A program made the translations under genes and the position numbers. The notes under the pieces were generated by a model. The model ran no database searches and was not told the DNA's origin. It saw only the letters and a program-made list of their open reading frames with translations. From Lineus longissimus (taxonomy: Eukaryota; Nemertea; Pilidiophora; Heteronemertea; Lineidae), in the NCBI RefSeq assembly GCF_910592395.1, contig NC_088322.1, forward strand, positions 13,699,431-13,763,430: a DNA stretch of 64,000 nucleotides. The letters run 5' to 3'. Of this stretch, positions 48,127-60,742 are shown in pieces; position 1 is the first letter of the stretch; every line of letters begins with the position of its first letter.

Positions 48127-49471
48127 GTTGAACCGATTTTTTCTCGCAAAATAGAGAATTAAAGGATGCAGATCCAAATGTTGCTTAACTTGCAATGAAA
48201 AGTGATCAAGGAGATTTCGTAATGAAAATGGACGTGCCACTATCACGGAACAACTTCAGAAAATATGAATCCATCCGGAACTAACTGGTCGATGTCCACC
48301 TACGTTCCCGGTATGGATTCTGAATGAATGGATTGTGGCGGGACCAATATGCACGAGTCAATCGAATAGGCCAAAGAGAACCAAACCACTGTTTATGAGA
48401 CCCCCGAAAGAGTTCAGATGCAAAAGTCGCTAATTCCTTTTCTAGTCTTCGAGCAAACACAACATTCAGTCAAAATGGACGATTTTCGATGGGACCTGGC
48501 GACTTCTGTCCTAAAAAGTTGTTTTGATATTCAAACGCATTAATCAGCTTAAGTAATTTATTGCTATTAAAATGATCAATTGAAAGCTTGTACAAATAAT
48601 GTGAGCATGTTATTTATATTGACTGCAGCGGATCATTACTTAATTCCTCGCGTGGAACTGTTTTAGCGGTTGTCAATATCACAATAACTAGTTGATACTT
48701 CTATTCAGTGGTTTTTATTCACTCTAAATCGATCGGCTTCAGCGCCATTGAAGATCCGCGGCATTAGCGTCATACACGAGAACATTTAACGCGACCACTA
48801 TTTATATTCAGCGTGTCTCTAAATAACCACAACACGACATCCCTCCCACTTAATTACTTTAGTAATTAGATAAAGAAATTCCAAACCAAGAATGTCCTAG
48901 TTTTAACTCAACTCAGGTTTGGAGGGGTCGTCTCAAACTCTAAAGATATAATTCAAACTACTTAAACTCGAATACTGATTGACTTATGATTGTCCAACTC
49001 TAATAACATGAACACTAATAGTCCAGAAAACAGTCAACTCATAATCACTCAAACCCGTAACGATCATTTAAAATAGAGAATTAAAGATTGCAGATCCAAA
49101 TGTTGCTTAACTTGCAATGAAAAAGTGATCAAGTAGATAATGTGAGCATGTCATTTATATTGACTGCAGCGGATCACTACTTAATTCCTCGCGTGGGACT
49201 GTTTTAGCGGTCGCTTAGCAACCCTTCATATGGTGATGAGTCATCTGCTGCAGTCGTATAATTATTCATCTTCTGCAACGATTTGTTCGGTCTTTCAAGT
49301 GTCGTCTGCTCACACTGACAAATATTTGTTAAACAAAGTGAAGAAACTTTGTTCAGATGGTCGAAATGATCAACTTTCGTTCAAATATTTCTTGAGAAAA
49401 ACCTTAAGTTTGGAGAAAACGTGTATATTCTGGATGTCGTCTGCTCAAGTTGAATGAGTTGTTGTTGTTCG

Positions 49472-49707
49472 GCCGGATCTTGGGTCCTATTCGGTTGCTT
49501 CTGTCTTTGTTTGACTCTGAACAGATGGCCTCTGGTCAAAGTAAGTAAGACAAGGTACTGACAGTCAATGTCACTGTTGGTGATCACAGCTAGGTGATAA
49601 TTTGTTTCACTTCCTCTGTTTGTACCTAATACGCAGTTCTTTATCTTGCCACCTACGTATTACTCTGTAATATGTTTGGTTTTCAATAAAATTTGAATTT
49701 GAATTTG
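49472..49707 (+). repeat. Retroposon-like segment with TTTGAA tail, unit 4
   Basis: Fourth copy, nearly identical to the others. Confidence 0.4.
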
Positions 49708-50295
49708 ATATTCACTACACTCCGGATGCTGTGGATGGATCGTGTCCTTCCCAATAGGAAGACTATTTTTCAGATGACTGATAGAATGCCCCAGGAGTCT
49801 GGGATGGATTGTAGGAGTCTAGGAACAATCGAACAAAAGAACCCATATATACTGGTGTTGTGCGTTAGACATTCGACTTTGATATACAATTAAGTTAACG
49901 TGTCTTAAAGCTGTCCAAAATACAAATGGTAATCAATAAGATCTCACAGGGTTGTAAAAAGGTGCGATGACGGGAACTAGGCTGAATATGACGTGCCACG
50001 CTATCCCGCGCCAACCGGAAGTAGTCGTCATTCCATGTTGGGCACAGAGGCGGACACAAGTCCTCCATGATAGGGTCAGTTCTTAATGCACCTCTTTGCG
50101 TCCTCTGTCATTTTTCAACATGGCAAAACTCAGGGCTGAGTTGTTCAAAAAGCACGTATTAAAGCTCTAACGGCACCGTTAGGTCTTGGTGGGATGAACT
50201 GAAAGAGATAACGTCCTTAAGGTTACTTAATTCAACTAAACCGTTTAGTAGGGATAACGTGATTTTTGTTCTTTTGAACAAACGGCCCCTGCTGA

Positions 50296-53200
50296 TCAAA
50301 CTGGTCGCGTCAGGCAGTAAAGTTCAAAGCGGTCGTCGGCAGGGAGCGACACCTTGGGGAGGAAATAGTTCACACTTGAGGTCAGGCAGGTCTTGCTGGC
50401 GTCGGTGAAGGAGGCTGACGCGCACTGAGAGTCCCTGGCACAGAAGTCCATGCACTTGATTATGGTCGGGGTGTCTGTGTGCGTCGTCAGAATGCTTCCA
50501 GATGGAATCTTCGCTTTGGAGTGGAATTCAAACGTGGCGCCTGAAATGGAGAGAATTTGTAATAAAGAGGAACGTGTGTTCAGCCGCCCTTCCGAAGCGA
50601 AGGTAGTTGTGACTCGAGACGAATGATAGACACTCTGAACCTGAATTGAAAGCTAGTACTATAGGCTACGGCTTCTTTGGACAGGCCGATGAAGCTGTCT
50701 AGCGTGGAGGAAAATATGAAGAACACAAGTGAACGGGAAGTGCACGTGTTGTACGATGTGCAAACGGTCGCTTCAGGCAAGGACCTAAACATTGTACAAT
50801 ATGTTTAGGTCTGTGTTGCTGGGGTTGACCTACCTTGTCCTCCATTGTTGTTATTATCACAGAAGGTCTTTGCTCTCTTCATGTCGTCTGCTGTCAGACC
50901 CCGGTCGAATAACATGACGCAGCTCATCGATGCGTTCAGAGACGCTGAACGTACTTGTTTACCGAAGTTTACAAGGCTCGCGGAGGTATCTGGCGCAGCG
51001 CTCGTGCTTTCCAGCTGCGTCTCCGGGGTGAACCCATCCAAATAACCAATCACATTTCTTGACGATTTGTCGTATGATACGCCAAAGAACATCCAAACAC
51101 CGTGAGAGAATTTCATATCAAAGACATGTCCTGGAGTACCTCTCCCGATTATGCTAATGTGGAGAGTCATTTTGGGCCACACCCAGACCAGCGATCCGAA
51201 CGACAAGCTCTTCCCCGGCCACTCCATAATCGGCGCCTGAGTCCCTGAGAGCAGTTTCAAGTACCCCGTGAGTGTGAACCCGTCACGCTTGCTCAAGTCC
51301 ATGGTTGTCGATTTCCCCACGCTGAAATAGGACGAGGAGTTGCCGGAAAAGCGAATAGCGCTCCTGGGTCTTTGGGTCGGTCCGTCGGTGAATGTGACTC
51401 CATGGAGGGTGGCATGGTTGTCGTTGCCCGAAAGGTCATCTCCCTTCGCTTCAGCCGTCAAGGGCCAGTAGCCGACAGGGGCGGGGTTGAACACAGCTGT
51501 CAAAAAAGAACAATGAGTTTATTAGAGCGCTGTATAGGAGCGAGGTGGTAGCCCATCGAAATAGGCTTCGATCCGCTATACGCTGGACTTTAAGTAGGGC
51601 GGGCCGGATTTTGTTTCCCTGAACCTTTCGGGCAGTACAGTGACCATTTCTACACAGGTTCTCAGCCAATCAGAATCCGATAAATCTGTGTCGTCATCGG
51701 GGCATCATCATTTAACTGTGGTTGGATCTTGAAGATGGACTATTGTTATAGCCCTTTCTGTAGGTATGTTGTAGGCAGCATAACTCAGATATCTAAAATC
51801 TAAATAACAAGGGAAAAGAAACGCATTTTAAAAATAAAATATAAAGAAGAAAAAGAAAAATGTTGTCCACAACCGGATTCGAACTCGCGACCTTTGAATC
51901 AAACATCGTATTCTGCCATTTCTGACGAGCGACCTACCAACTGCTCTAAAGTTTCTAAGGCTTCTGACGTCATGCATTTGTCGAAATCTGATTGGCTGAA
52001 AGTCCCTGTACAAATATACACTATAGTGCCCCAAAAGTTTAGGAAAAAAAACACAGAATGATTTTCCCTCACACAATGGATACACAATAGAATTCTAAAA
52101 CGACCTCGCACGTCCGGCACCGGCACATATGGTCAGTGATGATGGAGAGTGGTAGCCGGTACATATACAGTACGGTTCACTCGCAATTCAATGTGCTCAT
52201 GACGTGACGAGTCTTTCAAAACAATATTGATTGACTGTGACACTGCTGACCTCGTTTTTAAAAACATTTTAAAAAGGCCATTTAAACGTTAAATCAACTG
52301 CAAACATAATTTTTTGGAACGACTTTAGAATTCCCGATCGGAAGTATAGGTCTAAGGGGCGAATGAATACCGAATAATGAACAAGTAGCCTAACCCTAAC
52401 CCTAACCCTTTAAACCGATTCACAACTTATATAGTGCGGAGGAACATCCGATCGGTAATTCTAAAGTTTAGCCAATTTTTTATATCACTGAGGTATATGG
52501 ATGGATACGATATGTTGAGAAAAATATGTACAACTATCGAAATATACGATTATTTGGAACTATATATATTTAGGCCAATCACTTTGCCACCTGCGCGACC
52601 TTGTCACAATTGCGGCGCTCTTTTGCATATCGCATATAAGAGGCGAATGAAAGCCTTGTCAGTTCAGCGCTAAGAGTGTTTGACTGTGGATCGGCTGGTC
52701 ACGGGTTCGGCTCCCGCTGAATCTGCCACAGTATCTCTTTTTCTCATTTTCTTTATCTTGTTATCTAATCCTCCATGAACAGATGTAAATTTTTTCATCA
52801 TTACCATTTTCATACCCCGCACCCAAACTTTTCAAACTGCAGCACATACTGATTCCGGGCGTTCGAGTACATGTACTACCGAGTTCGAATCGGCAGCTGA
52901 TATTTTCTAGGCTACATTGGGGCAAAGAGGTATTAGTGTCGGACCTTGACTTTTCCAATTAGTCAAATGGTATCCTGAGCTTCAGGCTTTTTATACCCCT
53001 TCGTCATATCGAGAGGGATATCAAAAACCACTGGTGCCTGGATGGTTAATATGCTGCCCGTGAGGGAATATCTAGAAAAAGATCGCGTTCCTATTTTAAA
53101 ATCGACCGAAATTCTGTTAGTTGATATCATTTAAAATCAAGCCCAAAATGTCTACTTTAATTGACATCTTGTCATCCAGCATGAGGCTTGCATGGGTACG

Positions 53201-56200
53201 ACCATAATTAGTCAGCGTAATTATTCGGCAATTTTGTGTAGCTGACTCAGCAATTAATGAGGTAATCCCTGTCAATCAATAAACAAACAAAAACCCTTAT
53301 ACTAAAAAGATCTCAGATTTACCATCATGATGCTGATCATGATTTTCCCTTTAAATTCCATGGCAGAAGTGCTTACAAATAACTCACCTAAGCTTGCACA
53401 ATTTAATTAAATAATGGATTTCCTCACAAAAATGAGTGCGAACAAGCCAGTCAACATTTGATAAAAAAGAACTATAATTTATTGCCGGCAGGTCCTCCAT
53501 CAATGTGGCAACAACAGAAAAAATTCTCAACGAATTGGTGATCTGAAGCGTGTGTGAAATAAACACACAAGGTCCATATCACCATAGCCTGGCTATTACA
53601 GGCGAAGAAAATCTCCACTCAAGTGCTTACAAATACATCACCTATAAGCTGGCACAATTTAATTAAATAATGGATTTTCTCACAAAAAAGAGTGCGAACA
53701 AGCCAATCAACATTGACTGAAAACAACTATAATTTATTGCCGGCAGGTCCTCCATCAGTGTGGCACCAACAGAAAAGATTCTCAACGAATTGGTGATCTG
53801 AAGCGTGTGTGAAATAAACACACAAGGCTCATATCACCATAGCCTGGTTATTACAGGCGAAGAAAATCTCCACTCAAGTGCTTACAAATACATCACCTAA
53901 GCTGGCACAATTTAATTAAATAATGGATTTTCTCACAAAAAAGAGTGCGAATCAGCCAATCAACGTTTGATAAAATAGAACTAGAATTTATTGCCGGCAA
54001 GTCCTCCACCAATGTGGCACCAACAGAAAAAATTCTCAACGAATTGGTGATCTGAAGCGTGTGTGAAATAAACACACAAGGTTCATATCACCATAGCCTG
54101 GCTATCACAGGCGAAGATAATCTCCACTCAAACATGAAAACCTCTTTGATTCAACGGTCAGGATGCTGGACTTTCTGCCAGGTGGTCACGGATTCAACTC
54201 CCCGTGTATCCAGAAAAAAACGTTTCTCTTCATTTACTTTCTTTATTCATTCATGTACGTGTATATACATACGATATGCTGAGAAAAATCTGTACAACTG
54301 TCGAAATATACGATTACTTGGAACTATTTCGGCTAATCACTTTGCCACCCTGTCACTATTGTGGCGCGCTCGTTTGCATACCGCATATAAGAGGCGAATA
54401 AAATCTCCATTTCAACATGCAAGCCTTGACGGTTCAGCGCTGAAGGTGTTTGACTGTGGATCGGCTGGTCACGGGTTCGAGACCCGGTGAATCTGCCGAA
54501 TTTTTTAATATTTTTTTCTTCTTCCTTGTCTTGTCATCTGATCATCAATGTACAGATGTAAACATTTTCATTATCATCATTATCATACCCCGCACCCAAA
54601 CTTTTCAAACTCCAGCACATACTGATTCCGGGCGTTCGAGTACATGAATTATGAGGTAGATGTATTGTTTCAATCATCGCAAATCTGCCTAAAACGGCAA
54701 GTTTTCTCAGGTACGGGTACGGCAGTGGCGTGCGTCTTTTTCATTGAAACGACCTCGCACGGCCGGCACCGACATATATCGTCGTTGATGATGGAAAGAG
54801 CGGTAGCCGGTACATATTGAGCACGGTTCACTAGCAGTTCAATGTGCTCATGACGTGACGAGAGCAAATCTCACGGGTGGGGCGGAAATTCGCCATATTG
54901 CTGACATCATCGGCGCCAACAACTGTTTCTTTTGACCCTGCCGGAGTCTTTCAAAACAATAAATGATTGTGTCTGACCCTGCTGACCTCGATTTTGAAAA
55001 ACTTTTTAAAAAAGGTCATTCAAACGTTAAATCAACTGCAAAGATAATCTTTTATATCACTGAGGTATATACATACGATATGTTGAGAAAAATCTGTACA
55101 ACTATCGAAATATACGATTACTTGGAACTATTTCGGCTAATCACTTTGCCACCTGCGCGACCTTGTCACTATTGTGGCGCGCTCGTTTGCATACCGCATA
55201 TAAGAGGCGAATAAAATCTCCATTTCAACATGCAAGCCTTAACGGTTCAGCGCTGAAGGTGTTTGACTGTGGATCGGCTGGTCACGGGTTCGACCCCCGG
55301 TGAATCTGCCGATTTTTTTTGGATTTTTTTCTTCTTCCTTGTCTTGTTATCTAATCATCCATGTACAGATGTAAACATTTTTATTATCATCATTATCATA
55401 CCCTGCAACCAAACTTTTCAAACTCCATCACATACTGATTCCGGGCGTTCGAGTACATGAATTATGAGGTAGATGTATTGTTTCAATCATCGCAAATCTG
55501 CCTAAAACGCGAGTTTTCTCAGGTACGGGTACGGCAGTGGCGTGCGTCTTTTTCATTGAAACGACCTCGCACGGCCGGTGTAATGTTTTTGAGTGTTTCC
55601 CCTCATTGTTTGGGAACGCTCAAAAATAGATTGACAAGTTTTTCTGTGTATCCCCCCTATTGAAAAGTCGTGGTCTCTCTAGCTGCCTATTGTTTGGAAA
55701 CACTGACACATGGAAACAACCACAGATGTTACACCGGCACCGACATATATCGTCGTTGATGATGGAGAGAGCGGTATATCCGGTACATATTGAGCACGGT
55801 TCACTGGCAGTTCAATGTGCTCATGACGTGACGAGAGCAAATCTCACGGGTGGGGCGGAAATTCGCCATATTGCTGACATCATCGGCGCCAACAACTGTT
55901 TCTTTTGACCCTGCCGGAGTCTTTCAAAACAATAAATGATTGTGTCTGACCCTGCTGACCTCGATTTTGAAAAACTTTTTAAAAAAGGTCATTCAAACCT
56001 TAAATCAACTGCAAAGATAATCTTTTATATCACTGAGGTACATGTACATATAGTATTATTAGCATTATCAGTATCATTATTATCAATATCACTTTTATCT
56101 TGAAACCTTCTGAACCCGAACTTTATAAACTGAAGAACACACACTGATTTCAGACTGCAACGAAGATCTCACCAAAACTGATTGTAACTGACGAATTTCC

Positions 56201-56358
56201 TAGACATGTCCAAAACCACCTCACAACACTTGCAGGAATCGTTATTAGTGAAGTTTGTACATTCTTTACAAAAACAATAATATCTTGTACTTACCGACGG
56301 TAGTGTTTCCAGCAAGAAGCAGAAGAGCCCATTTTAGAAGGACTATTTTTACGGCCAT
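50296..56358 (-). CDS. Secreted LamG-PAN protein, copy 4
   Basis: Exons: signal 56295-56358, LamG 50834-51496, PAN 50296-50540 (TGA at 50296-50298). 323 residues, introns phase 1 (4,798 and 293 bp). The LamG domain is almost the same as in copy 2. The 5' flank has lost about 100 bp near 56,773, including one of two duplicated upstream blocks, and intron 1 carries a 158-bp MITE not found in the sister genes. Coding exons are intact. The -3 A and +4 G around the ATG (TTCAACATGG) give a good start context, shared by all four signal exons. Confidence 0.85.
51865..51949 (-). pseudogene. Minus-strand tRNA-like sequence, unit 4
   Basis: Same as the unit 2 copy. Confidence 0.5.
52316..52473. mobile_element. 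158-bp MITE with 8-bp target duplication, unit 4 only
   Basis: The ends are inverted repeats of about 28 bp: GGAACGACTTTAGAATTCCC at 52316, and the complement of GGCTAAACTTTAGAATTACC at 52473, both continuing into CGATCGGA. AATTTTTT stands on both sides (52308-52315 and 52474-52481), while the same place in units 2, 3 and 5 has it once. Inside is CCTAACCCTAACCCTAACCC (52389-52408), like a telomere repeat. An 8-bp duplication fits hAT or, given GG...CC ends, Merlin. Confidence 0.85.
52662..52727 (+). pseudogene. tRNA-Tyr-like sequence, type 1, unit 4
   Basis: Same as the unit 2 copy. It lies about 180 bp to the right of the private MITE. Confidence 0.55.
53367..54129. repeat. 252-bp tandem subrepeat, three copies, unit 4
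   Basis: Copies start at 53367, 53621 and 53876. Confidence 0.85.
54141..54213 (+). pseudogene. tRNA-Glu-like sequence, unit 4
   Basis: The B box has changed to ATTCAACTCC. Confidence 0.5.
54432..54497 (+). pseudogene. tRNA-Tyr-like sequence, type 2, module 1 of unit 4
   Basis: B box changed to GGTTCGAGACC, still matching the GGTTCGANNCC consensus. Confidence 0.55.
55245..55310 (+). pseudogene. tRNA-Tyr-like sequence, type 2, module 2 of unit 4
   Basis: B box intact; T8 run follows. Unit 4 has no third module. Confidence 0.55.
55579..55733. mobile_element. 155-bp TGTAA...TTACA insertion, unit 4
   Basis: Same position; has lost one of the two internal TTTTTGAGTGTTTC copies. Confidence 0.6.
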
Positions 56359-57619
56359 GTTGAACCGATTTTTTCTCGCAAAATAGAGAATTAAAGGATG
56401 CAGATCCAAATGTTGCTTAACTTGCAATGAAAAGTGATCAAGGAGATTTCGTAATGAAAATGGACGTGCCACTATCACGGAACAACTTCAGAAAATATGA
56501 ATCCATCCGGAACTAACTGGTCGATGTCCACCTACGTTCCCGGTATGGATTCTGAATGAATGGATTGCGGCGGGACCAATATGCACGAGTCAATCGAATA
56601 GGCCAAAGAGAACCAAACCACTGTTTATGAGACCCCCGAAAGAGTTCAGATGCAAAAGTCGCTAATTCCTTTTCTAGTCTTCGAGCAAACACAACATTCA
56701 GTCAAAATGGACGATTTTCGATGGGACCTGGCGACTTCTGTCCTAAAAAGTTGTTTTGATATTCAAACGCATTACTTAATTCCTCGCGTGGAACTGTTTT
56801 AGCGGTTGTCAATATCACAATAACTAGTTGATACTTCTATTCAGTGGTTTTTATTCACTCTAAATCGATCGGCTTCAGCGCCATTGAAGATCCGCGGCAT
56901 TAGCGTCATACACGAGAACATTTAACGCGACCACTATTTATATTCAGCGTGTCTCTAAATAACCACAACACGACATCCCTCCCACTTAATTACTTTAGTA
57001 ATTAGATAAAGAAATTCCAAACCAAGAATGTCCTAGTTTTAACTCAACTCAGGTTTGGAGGGGTCGTCTCAAACTCTAAAGATATAATTCAAACTACTTA
57101 AACTCGAAATGGTACGTGAATACTGATTGACTTATGATTGTCCAACTCTAATAACATGAACACTAATAGTCCAGAAAACAGTCAACTCATAATCACTCAA
57201 ACCCGTAACGATCATTTAAAATAGAGAATTAAAGATTGCAGATCCAAATGTTGCTTAACTTGCAATGAAAAAGTGATCAAGTAGATAATGTGAGCATGTC
57301 ATTTATATTGACTGCAGCGGATCACTACTTAATTCCTCGCGTGGAACTGTTTTAGGGGTCGCTTAGCAACCCTTCATATGGTGATGAGTCATCTGCTGCA
57401 GTCGTATAATTATTCATCTTCTGCAACGATTTGTTCGGTCTTTCAAGTGTCGTCTGCTCACACTGACAAATATTTGTTAAACAAAGTGAAGAAACTTTGT
57501 TCAGATGGTCGAAATGATCAACTTTCCTTCAAATATTTCTTGAGAAAAACCTTAAGTTTGGAGAAAACGTGTATATTCTGGATGTCGTCTGCTCAAGTTG
57601 AATGAGTTGTTGTTGTTCG

Positions 57620-57855
57620 GCCGGATCTTGGGTCCTATTCGATTGCTTCTGTCTTTGTTTGACTCTGAACAGATGGCCTCTGGTCAAAGTAAGTAAGACA
57701 AGGTACTGACAGTCAATGTCACTGTTGGTGATCACAGCTAGGTGATAATTTGTTTCACTTCCTCTGTTTGTACCTAATACGCAGTTCTTTATCTTGCCAC
57801 CTACGTATTACTCTGTAATATGTTTGGTTTTCAATAAAATTTGAATTTGAATTTG
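57620..57855 (+). repeat. Retroposon-like segment with TTTGAA tail, unit 5
   Basis: Fifth copy; one substitution near its start (CTATTCGATTGC for CTATTCGGTTGC). Confidence 0.4.
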
Positions 57856-58443
57856 ATATTCACTACACTCCGGATGCTGTGGATGGATCGTGTCCTTCCC
57901 AATAGGAAGACTATTTTTCAGATGACTGATAGAATGCCCCAGGAGTCTGGGATGGATTGTAGGAGTCTAGGAACAATCGAACAAAAGAACCCATATATAC
58001 TGGTGTTGTGCGTTAGACATTCGACTTTGATATACAATTAAGTTAACGTGTCTTAAAGCTGTCCAAAATACAAATGGTAATCAATAAGATCTCACAGGGT
58101 TGTAAAAAGGTGCGATGACGGGAACTAGGCTGAATATGACGTGCCACGCTATCCCGCGCCAACCGGAAGTAGTCGTCATTCCATGTTGGGCACAGAGGCG
58201 GACACAAGTCCTCCATCATAGGGTCAGTTCTTAATGCACCTCTCTGCGTCCTCTGTCATTTTTCAACATGGCAAAACTCAGGGCTGAGTTGTTCAAAAAG
58301 CACGTATTAAAGCTTTAACGGCACCGTTAGGTCTTGGTGGGATGAACTGAAAGAGACAACGTCCTTAAGGTTACTTAATTCAACTAAACCGTTTAGTAGG
58401 GATAACGTGATTTTTGTTCTTTTGAACAAATGGCCCCTGCTGA

Positions 58444-59677
58444 TCAAACTGGTCGCGTCAGGCAGTAAAGTTCAAAGCGGTCGTCGGCAGGAAGCGTCAC
58501 CTTGGGGAGGAAATAGTTCACACTTGAGGTCAGGCAGGTCTTGCTGGCGTCGGTGAAGGAGGCTGACGCGCACTGAGAGTCCCTGAAACAGAAGTCCATG
58601 CACTTGATTATGGTCGGGGTGTCTGTGTGCGTCCTCAGAATGCTTCCAGATGGAATCTTCGCTTTGGAGTGGAATTCAAACGTGGCGCCTGAAATGGAGA
58701 GAATTTGTAATAAAGAGGAACGTGTGTTCAGCCGCCCTTCCGAAGCGAAGGTAGTTGTGACTCGAGACGAATGATAGACACTCTGAACCTGAATTGAAAG
58801 CTAGTACTATAGGCTACGGCTTATTTGGACAGGCCGATGAAGCTGTCTAGCGTGGAGGAAAATATGAAGAACACAAGTGAACGGGAAGTGCACGTGTTGT
58901 ACGATGTGCAAACGGTCGCTTCAGGCCAGGACCTAAACATTGTACAATATGTTTAGGTCTGTGTTGCTGGGGTTGACCTACCTTGTCCCCCATTGTTGTT
59001 ATTATCACAGAAGGTCTTTGCTCTCTTCATGTCGTCTGCTGTCAGACCCCGGTCGAATAACATGACGCAGCTCATCTCTCCGTTCAGAAACTTGTCCCCG
59101 TCATGGTCACTTGTGCCGCCACGGTCTCGTTTACCGAAGTTTACAAGGCTCGCGGAGGTATCTGGCGCAACGCTCGTGCTTTCAAATTTCACCCGCGTCT
59201 CTCGGGTGACCCCATCCATATAACCAATCACTTTTCTTGACGATTTGTCGTACGATAGGCCAAAGAACATCCAAACCCCGTTAGAGAATTGCATATCAAA
59301 GATATGTCCTGGATTACCATAACCGGTTATACTAACGTAGAGATTAGAGTTGGGCCACGCCCAGACCATCAATCCGAACAACTTGCCCTGCGTCCCCGGC
59401 CACTCCATAATCGGCGCTTGAGTCCCTGAGAGCAGTTTCAAGTACCCCGTGAGTGTGAACCCGTCACGCTTGCTCAAGTCCATGGTTGTCGATTTCCCCA
59501 CGCTGAAATAGGACGAGGAGTTGCCGGAAAAGCGAATAGCGCTCCTGGGTCTTAGGGTCGGTCCGTCGGTGAATGTGACTCCATGGAGGGTGGCATGGTT
59601 GTCGTTGCCCGAGAGGTCATCTCCCTTCGCTTCAGCCGTCAAGGGCCAGTAGCCGACAGGGTCGGGGTTGAACACAG
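58444..59677 (-). CDS. Secreted LamG-PAN protein, copy 5 (lacks signal exon in window)
   Basis: The LamG exon 58982-59677 (696 bp, longest of the five) and PAN exon 58444-58688 (TGA at 58444-58446) are present with the same splice sites and phases; intron 2 is 293 bp. With a 64-bp signal exon to the right of the window the product would be 334 residues. The first 95 or so LamG residues match copies 2-4, while the later part follows copy 1 (FESTSVAPDTSASLV, LNGEMSC). It also has a unique longer Gly/Asp-rich loop (RGGTSDHDGDK) where copies 2-4 have a short one. One PAN residue next to the second cysteine is Phe instead of Ala (FCFRD). A recombinant or converted gene is likely. Confidence 0.8.
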
Positions 59678-60045
59678 CTGTCAAAAAAGAACAATGAGTT
59701 TATTAGAGCGCTGTATAGGAGCGAGGTGGTAGTCCATCGAAATAGGCTTCGATCCGCTATACGCTGGACTTTAAGTAGGGCGGGCCGGATTTTGTTTCCC
59801 TGAACCTTTCGGGCAGTACAGTGACCATTTCTACACAGGTTCTCAGCCAATCAGAATCCGATAAATCTGTGTCGTCATCGGGGCATCATCATTAAACTGT
59901 GGTTGGATCTTGAAGATGGACTATTGTTATAGCCCTTTCTGTAGGTATGTTGTAGGCAGCATAACTCAAATATCTAAAATCTAAATAACAAGGGAAAAGA
60001 AACGCATTTTAAAAATAAAATATAAAGAAGAAAAAGAAAAATGTT

Positions 60046-60130
60046 GTCCACAACCGGATTCGAACTCGCGACCTTTGAATCAAACATCGTATTCTGCCAT
60101 TTCTGACGAGCGACCTACCAACTGCTCTAA
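60046..60130 (-). pseudogene. Minus-strand tRNA-like sequence, unit 5
   Basis: Same as the unit 2 copy. Confidence 0.5.
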
Positions 60131-60676
60131 AGTTTCTAAGGCTTCTGACGTCATGCATTTGTCGAAATCTGATTGGCTGAAAGTCCCTGTACAAATATAC
60201 ACTATAGTGCCCCAAAAGTTTAGGAAAAAAAACACAGAATGATTTTCCCTCACACAATGGATACACAATAGAATTCTAAAACGACCTCGCACGTCCGGCA
60301 CCGGCACATATGGTCAGTGATGATGGAGAGTGGTAGCCGGTACATATACAGTACGGTTCACTCGCAATTCAATGTGCTCATGACGTGACGAGTCTTTCAA
60401 AACAATATTGATTGACTGTGACACTGCTGACCTCGTTTTTAAAAACTTTTTAAAAAGGCCATTTAAACGTTAAATCAACTGCAAACATAATTTTTTATAT
60501 CACTGAGGTATATGGATGGATACGATATGTTGAGAAAAATATGTACAACTATCGAAATATACGATTATTTGGAACTATATATATTTAGGCCAATCACTTT
60601 GCCACCTGCGCGACCTTGTCACAATTGCGGCGCTCTTTTGCATATCGCATATAAGAGGCGAATGAAAGCCTTGTCA

Positions 60677-60742
60677 GTTCAGCGCTAAGAGTGTTTGACT
60701 GTGGATCGGCTGGTCACGGGTTCGGCTCCCGCTGAATCTGCC
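60677..60742 (+). pseudogene. tRNA-Tyr-like sequence, type 1, unit 5
   Basis: Same as the unit 2 copy. Confidence 0.55.

Larger units (their letters stand above)
41100..49471. repeat. Tandem array unit 3 (8.4 kb)
   Basis: Third unit, very similar to unit 2 without the retrotransposon. It has one LamG-PAN gene, one 252-bp subrepeat and three 811-bp modules. A 12-bp gap near 48,970 sets it apart from the neighbours. Confidence 0.85.
54258..56037. repeat. 811-bp module array, two modules, unit 4
   Basis: Only two modules. The right part of module 2 (TATATCCGGTACATATTG) matches the last module of the other units, so a module was lost by unequal exchange. Confidence 0.8.
49472..57619. repeat. 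Tandem array unit 4 (8.1 kb)
   Basis: Fourth unit. It has three 252-bp subrepeats but only two 811-bp modules, a private 158-bp MITE (52,316-52,473), and a deletion of about 100 bp near 56,773 in the gene's 5' flank between short ATT-containing direct repeats. Confidence 0.85.

Noticed and set aside
52389-52408. True telomere or chromosome-end junction
   Set aside because: Only about three hexamers, and they lie inside a MITE with a clean target duplication.
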